Source of the DNA: an uncultured Oscillospiraceae bacterium
GTDB lineage: Bacteria > Bacillota > Clostridia > Oscillospirales > Oscillospiraceae
Direction of reading: 5' to 3'
DNA: 54,235 nt
NCBI GenBank assembly: GCA_900764755.1
Contig: CAAFPE010000123.1
Coordinates: 1-54,235, forward strand
This document shows positions 21,168 through 28,930 of the stretch, piece by piece (position 1 is the first letter of the stretch; every line of letters begins with the position of its first letter). The translations under genes and the position numbers were made by a program. Below the pieces are notes generated by a model. The model searched no databases. It was not told the origin of the DNA and was given only the letters and a program-made list of their open reading frames with translations.

Positions 21168-21750
21168 CACGGCTCCAGCCCTCTGCCTCAATCACGTCCC
21201 CGCGGCGCTCCGCCTCCTGGAAGGCCCGGCTCAGCCGGTGGATCAGCACCAGGTCACTGATCCCGTCGTATACCAGAGACAGGCCGATGAGAATGGTAAG
21301 GGCCTCCATGGTGCCAAAGGGATTGAACAGAACCACCCCTCCCAATACCAGGGTCAGGACGGCCAGGGCCAGATCGATCCACCACCGGGGCCAGCCCTGC
21401 CGCATGAGGCTCACCGCACCCTGAAGATCGATGACTCCGTGGAACAGCAGCACCGCCGCAAAGCTGAACTGGATCAGAACGATCACCGACGCCGGGCTGC
21501 TCAGCAGCCACAGTCCCAGGGCCGCCAGCAGCAGCCCCGGGATCAGGAACCAGACGGGGAACCCGTCCCGCCGCTTGGCGAACCACCCCAGAATATAGAT
21601 CAGCCCTGTCACCAGCAGGGCGGTCCCCAGCAGGCCGCACAAAAACCGGATGGACCGGTTGGGCACCAGCACCAGCATCAGCCCCAGCAGGATGGTGACT
21701 GCCGCGGCGACGATGCTGCTTCTCCGCTGCTCCCGCAAAATACTTTTCAT
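21157..21750 (-). CDS. DUF308 (HdeD-like) membrane protein
   Basis: A 197-residue integral membrane protein with six predicted helices arranged as three hairpin pairs (IVAAAVTILLGLMLVLVP, FLCGLLGTALLVTGLIYILG, FLIPGLLLAALGLWLL, VLIQFSFAAVLLFHGVIDLQ, WIDLALAVLTLVLGGVVLF, ALTILIGLSLVYDGISDLVL). The repeated pattern of short helices with Gly-rich turns matches DUF308/HdeD proteins, whose function in Gram-positives is unknown. A charged C-terminal tail (QEAERRGDVIEAEGWSRDDE) follows. The smr gene overlaps its end. GGAGG lies upstream of the ATG. Confidence 0.85.
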   Translation of the reverse strand: MKSILREQRRSSIVAAAVTILLGLMLVLVPNRSIRFLCGLLGTALLVTGLIYILGWFAKRRDGFPVWFLIPGLLLAALGLWLLSSPASVIVLIQFSFAAVLLFHGVIDLQGAVSLMRQGWPRWWIDLALAVLTLVLGGVVLFNPFGTMEALTILIGLSLVYDGISDLVLIHRLSRAFQEAERRGDVIEAEGWSRDDE

Positions 21751-21855
21751 GGTCTCCTCCTATCTCCGGCCGCCGCCGGATCCTCCAACTGTATCTCCTT
21801 TGATTGTACCATTCTTCCCCTGTCCAGGCAATCAAAACCGTATCATCCCATGAAA

Positions 21856-21892
21856 ATACCCTCCCACGGGGCTGTCTCCGCAGGAGGGTATC
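21856..21892 (-). terminator. Terminator of pyk
   Basis: On the minus strand ATACCCTCC and GGAGGGTAT enclose a loop of about 18 bases, followed by TTTTCATGG. It lies 15 bases past the pyk stop. Confidence 0.75.
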
Positions 21893-21906
21893 CAGTTTGG
21901 GATCGA

Positions 21907-23343
21907 TCACATCAGTTCTTCATTCACGATCTCCGCCTTGATCAGGTTGGTGGATCCACTCTTGCCCAGCGGGACCCCGGCGGTAATGACGACCGTGTCC
22001 CCATTCTGTACCAGCCGCTCCTTCAGCGCCACCTCGGCGGAGAGGGAGAAGATCCGGTCGGTGGAGGTGACCTCCCCGGTGAGGAAGGGGATGACACCCC
22101 AGCAGATGGCCAGCTGGCGGCGGACCTTCTCGTGCATGGTCAGGGCAGCCACCGGACAGGCGGGCCGGAAGCGGCAGATCATCCGGGCAGTCCGGCCGGA
22201 GTTGGTGGCCGCCAGGATGGCCTTGGCCTCCAGGTCCTTGGCCGTCAGGCAGCAGGTGTGGGTGATGGCGTCGTTGATATTGGAGGCGGGGATCACACGG
22301 CGCTTTTCAAACTGCCGCCAGTAGTGGATGGACTGCTCCGCCTCCTCCACGATGCTCACCATGGCGGTCAGTGCCTCCAGGGGATACTTGCCGCCGGCGG
22401 TCTCACCGGAGAGCATGACGCAGCTGGTGCCGTCGAACACCGCATTGGCCACATCGGACACCTCCGCCCGGGTGGGTCGGGGATTGCGCATCATGGAGTC
22501 CAGCATCTGGGTGGCAGTGATCACAGGCTTGCCCGCCTGAAGCCCCTTTCGGATGATCTGCTTCTGGAGGATGGGCACCTTGGCGGCGGGGATCTCCACC
22601 CCCAGGTCACCCCGGGCCACCATGATGCCGTCGGCGGCCTCCAGGATCTCGTCGATGTTGTCCACGCCCTCCTGATTCTCGATCTTGGCGATGATGCGGA
22701 TCTCCTGGCCGCCGAAGCGGTCCAGCACCTCCCGCACCGCCTGAACATCAGCGGCCCGGCGGACAAAGGAAGCGGCAATGAAGTCGAAATCGTTCTCCAC
22801 GCCAAACTGGATGTCGCTCACATCCTTCTCCGTCAGGGCAGGCAGATGGATATGTACGCCGGGGATATTGATGCTCTTGTTGGCAGAGAGGGTGCCGCCA
22901 TTCTCCACGGTGCAGCGGATGTCCTGTCCGTCGATCTCCTCTACCTTCAGAGCCACCAGGCCGTCGTCAATGAGGATCTCCTGGCCTGTGGATACCTCTT
23001 TATGGAGTTCAGGATAGGTGACGGAGACCAGGCTCCCGTTCCCCTGCACCTCGCGGGTGGTCAGGGTAAAGAGATCGCCTGCCTCCAGAGAGATAGACTT
23101 GGTCTCAAAACTCCGAATGCGGATCTCCGGGCCCTTGGTATCCAGGATGGATGCCACTGGGCGGCCCATGGAGTCCCGCACCGACTTGAGCAGGTTCAGG
23201 CGGTTCAGATGCTCCTCATGGCTGCCATGGGAAAAGTTAAAACGGGCCGCGTTCATGCCGGTGCGGATCAAGGCACGGATCATGTCCTCGTTATCCACGG
23301 CGGGGCCCAGAGTGCAGATAATTTTTGTCTTTCTCAACATCAT
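21907..23343 (-). CDS. pyk: Pyruvate kinase
   Basis: A 478-residue glycolytic enzyme converting phosphoenolpyruvate and ADP to pyruvate and ATP. The barrel starts RKTKIICTLGPAVDN and carries ARFNFSHGSHEEH, the catalytic lysine in IIAKIENQEGVDN, MVARGDLGVEIP (metal and substrate loop) and TATQMLDSMMRNPRPTRAEV. The B domain spans roughly residues 70-170, and the C-terminal allosteric domain ends GVPLGKSGSTNLIKAE. The extra C-terminal PEP-utiliser domain of Bacillus Pyk is absent. Of the two adjacent ATGs the first (23343) is better spaced from AGGAGG. Confidence 0.97.
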   Translation of the reverse strand: MMLRKTKIICTLGPAVDNEDMIRALIRTGMNAARFNFSHGSHEEHLNRLNLLKSVRDSMGRPVASILDTKGPEIRIRSFETKSISLEAGDLFTLTTREVQGNGSLVSVTYPELHKEVSTGQEILIDDGLVALKVEEIDGQDIRCTVENGGTLSANKSINIPGVHIHLPALTEKDVSDIQFGVENDFDFIAASFVRRAADVQAVREVLDRFGGQEIRIIAKIENQEGVDNIDEILEAADGIMVARGDLGVEIPAAKVPILQKQIIRKGLQAGKPVITATQMLDSMMRNPRPTRAEVSDVANAVFDGTSCVMLSGETAGGKYPLEALTAMVSIVEEAEQSIHYWRQFEKRRVIPASNINDAITHTCCLTAKDLEAKAILAATNSGRTARMICRFRPACPVAALTMHEKVRRQLAICWGVIPFLTGEVTSTDRIFSLSAEVALKERLVQNGDTVVITAGVPLGKSGSTNLIKAEIVNEELM

Positions 23344-23499
23344 ACTTCATTCCTCCTACGGGAAAGCTTTCATTTTACTTCTTCTTTCACATCTTAATCA
23401 TACTCGTACCAGCCGTATTTGGCTAGATGGGAAAGTGATGAAAATCCCGTACTTGGGAGGATGATTTCTGGACAAAGCGGCGCGTGGGAGTCAGCTCCG

Positions 23500-23532
23500 G
23501 CCTTCCGCCTGCGGATACCGCAGGCGGAAGGC
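23500..23532. other. Long perfect hairpin between pyk and the lipoprotein gene
   Basis: GCCTTCCGCCTGCGG ATA CCGCAGGCGGAAGGC: 15 bp with a 3-base loop. There is no T-run on either side, so it may be an RNA-stability element or a weak terminator after the lipoprotein gene. Confidence 0.6.
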
Positions 23533-23566
23533 TCACAAGCTCGGCTGCGCCCTATCCCGGCGCAGG

Positions 23567-23971
23567 TTACTTTCCGGTCAACTCCCGGTCGGCCTCCCCC
23601 AGGCCTCGTCCGGCGTCCTCCGCCGCATCCTTGGCGCCCCGGCCCACCTGTTCTGCGGCCCGGCCGGTCCGCTCTGCGGCCTCCTCCGTTCCGTTCATCA
23701 AATGGTCCCAGCTGTTCCGCAAGTCGCGGCCCAGCTTTTCCCATTCGCTCTCATGCTTTGGCTGGACGCGGTCCACCGCGCCGTCCGTTCCGGCATAGTA
23801 GCTCCCGTCCTCCAGCATGGTCCGGCCATCCCGGATCAGGTCCTGTTCTGCCTGACCGCTCCGGAGACGGCTTTTCTCCGTCCCCCAGTCCGTCTCGCTG
23901 CGAACCCCGCAGGATGTCAGTGCCAAGACCAGGACCACTGCCAGGCCCAGCGCAGCTGTTCTCCCTCGCAT
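23567..23971 (-). CDS. Small lipoprotein with a helical apolar-charged tail
   Basis: A 134-residue precursor with a lipoprotein signal peptide (LGLAVVLVLALTSCG; lipobox LTSC, Cys 21). The mature part has a Tyr/Gly patch (GSYYAGTDGAVD) and then a repeated helical tail of Ala, Glu, Arg and Gly (EEAAERTGRAAEQVGRGAKD, AAEDAGRGLGEADREL), like the amphipathic repeats of LEA-type or CsbD-like stress proteins. It is anchored to the outer face of the membrane; the function is unknown. GGGAGGAG precedes the start. The hairpin at 23500-23532 follows the stop. Confidence 0.75.
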   Translation of the reverse strand: MRGRTAALGLAVVLVLALTSCGVRSETDWGTEKSRLRSGQAEQDLIRDGRTMLEDGSYYAGTDGAVDRVQPKHESEWEKLGRDLRNSWDHLMNGTEEAAERTGRAAEQVGRGAKDAAEDAGRGLGEADRELTGK

Positions 23972-24120
23972 CGCTGTCTCCTCCCACTCTCGTTCGTTCT
24001 CTATTCGGACATCCCATCCGCCTTTTAGTATGGAGCCCCCATCCGGCGGTCATACGGAGCAAGAGCAGCCAAATCCGCCAGTTTCTGCCCCGCTAGGAAG
24101 TTCCCGGACCTGTCCACCAC

Positions 24121-24148
24121 TTGAAAAAATATGAAAAACAGATATAAT
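24121..24148 (+). promoter_or_regulatory. Promoter of the CDF transporter gene
   Basis: TTGAAA (24121-24126), 16 bases, then TATAAT (24143-24148). A leader of about 90 bases follows before the ATG at 24247. Confidence 0.75.
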
Positions 24149-24246
24149 ACTGTACGCTGTGCACTGAGTCAGCCGCGCTGCGCGGCTTTGCCCCTTATAC
24201 AGAAGCATCCACATGATCTGAAATACACAGAAAGGCAGAACCACTC

Positions 24247-25155
24247 ATGACCGAACGTAACGAAAAACGGATCCTGCGTATCTCTTTTATCTCCGGCCTG
24301 GCATTCGCTGTGATCGAATTTATTTTTTCCATATACAGTCATTCTCATTCCGCACTCACCGACGCGGTGTACGACGTATCAGAGCTGGTATTCATCGCGC
24401 TGCTGCTCTTTCTAACGCCGCTGTTTCACAAGCCAATGTCAGAAAAGCACCCGTATGGTTATTTCCAGGTGGAGTCCATCTTTGTCATCATCAAGGGCGT
24501 GATGATGCTGTCCGTCACCATGGGGATCTCCGCCGATGTGATCGGCTCCGCCTTAACCGGCGGAAACCCGGTGAACAACGTCCAAGTCGCCCTCTTTCAG
24601 CTCTCCCTGGGTGCGGCAAGCATTGTGATTTTTGCTGTGATGAATCGCTTTAGCAAAAATATCACCTCTCCTACCATCACCACAGAGCTTTTGGACTGGA
24701 AGCTGGACATCATTTACAGCCTGGGAATGGCCCTCGCCTTCCTCCTCTCCCTCACTTTGGAACACACCCCACTGGCATTTCTCTCTCCCTACTTCGATCC
24801 CATTGTCGCTGTACTGGTCATGGCCTTTATGCTGCCGGAAAGCATCAAGGTTCTCTGGAGTGCCATCCGTGACATCTTTCTTTTCTCCCCTGATGAGACA
24901 TTGATGGATGAGATCAAGGCCCTGTGCGAACCGGTTTTAGCCAAGTACCACTTTATTCCTGCCTTTTTCGACATCACCCGGACGGGCCGCCATCTCTGGA
25001 TCGCAGTCTATTTTCATATTGGGTGCGATAGTCTGGCGGTAAATGACCTCTCCCGCGCATCGGCAGCCATCAACGCCGCTGCCCAGAAGAGGTATCAGGA
25101 CTGCACCTGCGAACTGATCCTGACGCCTGAGGGCTCCCCTTGCCTCGACTGCTGA
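24247..25155 (+). CDS. Cation diffusion facilitator family transporter
   Basis: A 302-residue membrane protein of the CDF type, which exports divalent metals in exchange for protons. Six hydrophobic segments are visible (ISGLAFAVIEFIFSIYS, LVFIALLLFLTPLF, VIIKGVMMLSVTMGI, LFQLSLGAASIVIFAVM, LGMALAFLLSLTL, FDPIVAVLVMAFMLP). The TM2 metal motif reads HSALTDAVYDVSEL and the TM5 motif SPYFDPIVA, variants of HxxxD and DxxxS. A cytoplasmic domain of about 95 residues follows (LWIAVYFHIGCD). GC content is lower than its neighbours, possibly acquired. The metal is unknown. Confidence 0.85.
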   Translation: MTERNEKRILRISFISGLAFAVIEFIFSIYSHSHSALTDAVYDVSELVFIALLLFLTPLFHKPMSEKHPYGYFQVESIFVIIKGVMMLSVTMGISADVIGSALTGGNPVNNVQVALFQLSLGAASIVIFAVMNRFSKNITSPTITTELLDWKLDIIYSLGMALAFLLSLTLEHTPLAFLSPYFDPIVAVLVMAFMLPESIKVLWSAIRDIFLFSPDETLMDEIKALCEPVLAKYHFIPAFFDITRTGRHLWIAVYFHIGCDSLAVNDLSRASAAINAAAQKRYQDCTCELILTPEGSPCLDC

Positions 25156-25177
25156 AGCGCGGAGGAGACAGAAATTT

Positions 25178-25516
25178 CCCCGGCACAGCGATGAACAGGT
25201 CCAGTAAAATTGAACCGTGACAAAAGGCCCCCTGATGCAGGAAAATAGACTGCATTAGGGGGATTGTTATGAAGAAAGGAAATTACACACGTTCAGACAC
25301 TGCTGGCCGAGGGGAAAACCCAGCGGGAGGCTGCAGAATCCTGTGGCTTTCAGAATAAGCAGGTGATAAAGGGCTGTTTAAGCGTGAGCGGAGAAAAGGA
25401 GAGGCACCGCTGGTGCGACCGCCTCTCCATCTAAGTCTCAATATTTCCTACCACGGGCTCTTTTTTGTACTGTCCGCACAATCGGGGGCTGTTCACAGTT
25501 CAGTCCGCACCGGGGG
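25178..25516 (+). mobile_element. Internally deleted IS3-type element, copy 2 (MITE-like)
   Basis: This 339-bp stretch has the same ends as the element at 3216-3955 but inverted relative to it: CCCCGGCACAGCGATGAAC on the left and GTTCAGTCCGCACCGGGG on the right. Inside, the hairpin GGCCCCCTGATGCAG...CTGCATTAGGGGG and a frameshifted start of the transposase (ATGAAGAAAGGAAATTACAC at 25269) are kept. The rest was lost up to the GGAGAGGC...GCCTCTCC hairpin near the other end. It has no coding capacity and could move only with help in trans. Confidence 0.8.
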
Positions 25517-25548
25517 GTTGCATATTTTTTTGAAGGATCGAAGCCGGT

Positions 25549-26493
25549 TCAAAGACCGGCTTCCCGGATGACCTCCTTCAGACGGGCCGCAGAGGCCAGC
25601 AGAGCCTGGTGTTCTCCAGGGTCCAGAGGGATCTCCAGCACCGACTCCACCCCGTTCCGGCCCACGATGGCGGGGATGCTGAGGCAAAGGCCGTCCAGCC
25701 CGTACTGGCCCTGGAGCAGGACAGAGACGGGGAGCATGGCCCGCTCGTCTCGGACGATGCACTCAGCAATGCGAGTCACAGCCATGGCGATGCCGTAGTA
25801 GGTGGCCCCTTTACGGTGGATGATCTCATAGGCGCTGTCCCGCACCTCACGATAGATGCGGTCCAGCCCGGCCCGGTCCGGACGGCCTCGCAGCTGGCAG
25901 AAGCGGTCCAGGTCGATGCTGGAGATGTTGGCGCTGCTCCATACTGCCAGTTCGCTGTCCCCATGCTCGCCGAGAATGGCGGCGTGGACGTTGCGGCTGT
26001 CCACGCCCAGTTCCTGCCCAAGCAGATATTTCAGGCGAGCGGTGTCCAGCACCGTTCCAGAGCCGAGCACCCGGCTGGCTGGCAGTCCGGACAGCCGCCA
26101 GGCGGCGTAGGTGAGAACATCCACCGGGTTGGATACCACCAGGAGGATGCCCTGAAAGCCCCGGTTGGTGAGCTCGGGCAGGATGCGCCTGAGAATGGCG
26201 GTGTTTCGCCCGATGAGGTCCAGGCGGGTCTCGCCCGGCTTCTGGCTGGCTCCGGCGGCGAGGATGACAATGGCACAATCAGCTGTATCCTCATAGGTCC
26301 CGGCGTGGATCTGCATGGAGGCGGTGTACGGAAGGCCGTGGCTCAGGTCCATAGCCTCCCCCACAGCCTTTTCACGGTCGGCGTCGATGAGCACCAGCTC
26401 GGAATACAGTCCGCGCTGCATCAGGCTGAAGGCGATGGAGGCCCCCACACATCCGCAGCCGATGATGGCCGCCTTTCTCACATCAATCATCAT
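25549..26493 (-). CDS. ldh: L-lactate dehydrogenase
   Basis: A 314-residue NAD-dependent enzyme reducing pyruvate to lactate. The Rossmann start is KAAIIGCGCVGASIAFSLMQ; LIDADREKAVGEAMDLSHG holds the NAD-specific Asp, VILAAGASQKPGETRLDLIG the mobile loop with the Arg that marks LDH/MDH, and VSNPVDVLTYAAWRLSG and AAILGEHGDSELAVWS (catalytic His) follow. The Gln in ASQKPGETR fits lactate rather than malate dehydrogenase. The first of two ATGs (26493) is 7 bases from GGGAG. The far-upstream open frame to 26634 is not supported. The IS remnant lies just beyond its 3' end. Confidence 0.92.
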   Translation of the reverse strand: MMIDVRKAAIIGCGCVGASIAFSLMQRGLYSELVLIDADREKAVGEAMDLSHGLPYTASMQIHAGTYEDTADCAIVILAAGASQKPGETRLDLIGRNTAILRRILPELTNRGFQGILLVVSNPVDVLTYAAWRLSGLPASRVLGSGTVLDTARLKYLLGQELGVDSRNVHAAILGEHGDSELAVWSSANISSIDLDRFCQLRGRPDRAGLDRIYREVRDSAYEIIHRKGATYYGIAMAVTRIAECIVRDERAMLPVSVLLQGQYGLDGLCLSIPAIVGRNGVESVLEIPLDPGEHQALLASAARLKEVIREAGL

Positions 26494-26737
26494 TTGCACA
26501 CTCCCTTCTGCCATAGTCTGCCCGGTTTTTCGGCGGGGATGCAAATGCCGGCTGCGTGGGAGAAGGAGAAGCGGGGGTATCATTCCCAAGACAGATCTGC
26601 CAGAAAGGGAAAAGCTGAATTGGAATAATTGCATATATTTTTTTTGAAATTACGAAAAAAGATGTTCATACAGCCGATAAATTGGCGTAAAATATTTAAG
26701 CAACAACCAAAAGGCTGTGATTGCTACAAAGTTTTTC

Positions 26738-26766
26738 TTGACAATCTGAAGGGTATATAGTACATT
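26738..26766 (+). promoter_or_regulatory. Promoter of the DUF3870 / D-aminoacylase operon
   Basis: TTGACA (26738-26743), a 17-base spacer and TACATT (26761-26766) lie 36 bases before the first start codon. The -35 box is a perfect consensus. Confidence 0.75.
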
Positions 26767-26802
26767 ATATTCAAATTAACAGAGAGAGGGAGGGGAGACA
26801 GT

Positions 26803-27150
26803 GTGGGCCGATGGCTTCCAGGCAAGCATATCTGTGTAGTCGGGACGGCCAGACCGGAACAGCGGAATCCAATCTATCTGACCCATGAGCTGATCGTGTT
26901 GATTCTTGTCGTGGAACGGGAGACTGGGGAGATCGTGGGATGTGACATCAATATGGTCTGTTCCCTGACGCAGGAGTTTATCAAGTCTGTATTTGAGGGG
27001 AAAAATCTGATTCACGACATCGAGGAAATTCGGGAGTGCATCCAGGAAAATTATTTTGGAGCCTCTGCCAAGACGGTGGTGATGGCGGCCAGGTCGGCAC
27101 GAATGAAGCTGTTGGACTGTCTGGAAAGCAGGAAAACTGAACATCAGTAG
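26803..27150 (+). CDS. DUF3870 domain protein
   Basis: A 115-residue cytoplasmic protein with the DUF3870 pattern: a first strand HICVVGTARPEQ, the middle LIVLILVVERETGEIVGCD with a conserved Cys/Asp region, TQEFIKSVFEGKNLIHDIEE and the C-terminal helix GASAKTVVMAARSARMKLLD. The family has no known role; members often sit beside amidohydrolases or transporters, as here with the D-aminoacylase downstream. Translation starts with GTG 26803 behind GGAGGGGAG. A terminator-like hairpin separates it from the next gene, so downstream expression may be partially attenuated. Confidence 0.82.
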   Translation: MGRWLPGKHICVVGTARPEQRNPIYLTHELIVLILVVERETGEIVGCDINMVCSLTQEFIKSVFEGKNLIHDIEEIRECIQENYFGASAKTVVMAARSARMKLLDCLESRKTEHQ

Positions 27151-27204
27151 TTTACTATGGGGTTGAAAGTTGACTTGTCCTTTTGACGCATTGAGTAGTG
27201 GAAC

Positions 27205-27254
27205 GCACTGGTCTTGACGGATCATGAGATCCGGCGGGATGCAGTGCCTTTTTT
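27205..27254 (+). terminator. Terminator-like structure between DUF3870 and the aminoacylase gene
   Basis: Outer arms GCACTG (27205-27210) and CAGTGC (27242-27247) with an inner GGATC ATGA GATCC, followed by CTTTTTTT. It may attenuate read-through into the next gene, since no separate promoter is obvious before 27285. Confidence 0.55.
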
Positions 27255-27284
27255 TATGAAAATTCAAAAAGGAGGACGCTGTTG

Positions 27285-28874
27285 ATGTATGATCTGATTC
27301 TAAAAAACGGCCTTGTGGCAGATGGGAGCAGGGCGAAGCCCTATCGGGCAGACGTCTGTATTCAAAACGGCCGCGTTGCCAAGATCTCCGATCGGCTGAC
27401 CGAGACGGCAAACGCAGTGCTGGATGTGGCAGGCTTGGTGGTAGCGCCGGGTTTTATCGATATACACAGCCACTCAGATGCCTGCCCTCTGGTGGATTAT
27501 ACCACGGAGAGCAAGCTGTATCAGGGAATTACCACTGAGATCACGGGAAATTGCGGTATTTCCATTCTGCCCAATACGCCGGAGTGCTGGAGCTCGAATC
27601 AGGAGTATTTTTTCAACCAGCTGGAACTGCCCACGGGCGATCTGTCACTGGAAGGGATTTATGATCTGAACGATTATTCCAGGGCGGTGACTGCCCACGG
27701 CTGCACAGGAAACTATGGGCAGCTCATTGGCCACGGCACGTTGAGGGGGGCGGTGATGGGGTTTGTGGACCGGGATCCAACCCCGGAGGAGATGGAGCGG
27801 TTGAAGGCCCTTCTGCGGCGGGAACTGGAGGCCGGCGCCTTTGGAATGTCTCTGGGACTGATCTATCCGCCCAGTTCTTTCTGCAAAACCGAGGAACTGG
27901 TGGAACTGGCCAAAGTCTTAAAGGAATATGATGCGCTGCTGACGGTACACATGAGAAGCGAGGGGCCGCGGATCTTCCAGGCGGTGGATGAGATGCTGGA
28001 CATCACACGGCGTTCCGGGGTCCATCTTCAGATCTCCCATTTGAAGTTGATGGGCAAGCCTCAATGGGGACGTGCAGATGAACTGCTGGCGAAGATCCAG
28101 GCGGCTCGGGAGGAGGGACTGACCATCACCTGTGATCAGTATCCCTATACAGCGACTTCTACCTCTATGACGGCGCTGTTGCCGCACTGGGCCCATGACG
28201 GCGGTGTCCCGGCTCTGATCCAGCGGCTGAAGGAGCCGACCCAGAAGCTGAAGGATGAGACCGGAGAAGAAATGGAAAACCGGGGAGGTCCTGCCAGCAT
28301 CCTGGTCTCCAGCACCCACGGATACCATCCGGAATGGGAAGGCAAAACGGTGGAGCAGTTATCTCAGGAGTTTCAGATGGATCCAGTGGATACTGTGATC
28401 CGGGTTTTGGAACAGTGCGACAGCTCGGTAGCCTGTATCTATTTTTGTATCAACGAGGCAGATATGCTCCGCATCATGTTGGATATGAATATCTGTGTGG
28501 GGAGTGATGGTTACAACTTTTCCTATGACCGCTCTATTACTTGTACGGATCCCCATCCGCGCAGCTTTGGCACCTTCCCCCGGTTTCTGCGTTTGGTGCG
28601 GGAGAACAAACTGATGCCGTTGGAGGACGCCGTGTATAAGATCACCGGGCTGCCGGCCCAGATCCTGGGCTTGGCGGACCGGGGGGTCCTGCGAGAGGGT
28701 GTGGTAGCTGATATTACCGTGTTCGATCCTGAGACGGTACGGGACTGTTCCGAATTCACCGATTCGGTGAAGAAACCGGAGGGGATCCACTATGTGTTGG
28801 TGGGAGGCAGTGTGGTCCTGCAGAATGGGATCTCCACGGAATGCAGAACAGGAGGTGTGCTGAAAAAAAGATAA
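27285..28874 (+). CDS. N-acyl-D-amino-acid deacylase (D-aminoacylase)
   Basis: A 529-residue amidohydrolase-superfamily enzyme that removes acyl groups from N-acyl-D-amino acids. The small beta-sandwich is formed by both ends (YDLILKNGLVADGSRAKPYR and DITVFDPETVRD ... YVLVGGSVVLQNG). The barrel has the zinc motif APGFIDIHSHSDACPL, the family-specific GITTEITGNCGISILP with the bridging Cys, LQISHLKLMGKPQWG and TCDQYPYTATSTSM, and VGSDGYNF near the end. ATG 27285 has AAAAGGAGG 9 bases before it. The adjacent transporter suggests uptake of the substrate. Confidence 0.92.
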   Translation: MYDLILKNGLVADGSRAKPYRADVCIQNGRVAKISDRLTETANAVLDVAGLVVAPGFIDIHSHSDACPLVDYTTESKLYQGITTEITGNCGISILPNTPECWSSNQEYFFNQLELPTGDLSLEGIYDLNDYSRAVTAHGCTGNYGQLIGHGTLRGAVMGFVDRDPTPEEMERLKALLRRELEAGAFGMSLGLIYPPSSFCKTEELVELAKVLKEYDALLTVHMRSEGPRIFQAVDEMLDITRRSGVHLQISHLKLMGKPQWGRADELLAKIQAAREEGLTITCDQYPYTATSTSMTALLPHWAHDGGVPALIQRLKEPTQKLKDETGEEMENRGGPASILVSSTHGYHPEWEGKTVEQLSQEFQMDPVDTVIRVLEQCDSSVACIYFCINEADMLRIMLDMNICVGSDGYNFSYDRSITCTDPHPRSFGTFPRFLRLVRENKLMPLEDAVYKITGLPAQILGLADRGVLREGVVADITVFDPETVRDCSEFTDSVKKPEGIHYVLVGGSVVLQNGISTECRTGGVLKKR

Positions 28875-28930
28875 ATCAGGCCTGTTTGGGAGAGCAAATG
28901 TGATCCGAATACAGAAGGGAGAAAACAAGT

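Noticed and set aside
21043..23397. A 784-codon plus-strand frame opposite smr, DUF308 and pyk
   Set aside because: It covers three recognised minus-strand genes and has no family similarity.
23500..23532. Calling the 15-bp hairpin a proven terminator
   Set aside because: No T-run on either strand; listed only as a hairpin.
24050..24244. 64-codon minus-strand frame upstream of the CDF gene
   Set aside because: It overlaps the CDF promoter and leader, has no ribosome binding site, and shows no family features.
26776..27411. A 211-codon minus-strand frame over the DUF3870 gene
   Set aside because: The plus-strand DUF3870 gene has a promoter, a GGAGGGGAG ribosome binding site and family pattern; the minus frame has none.
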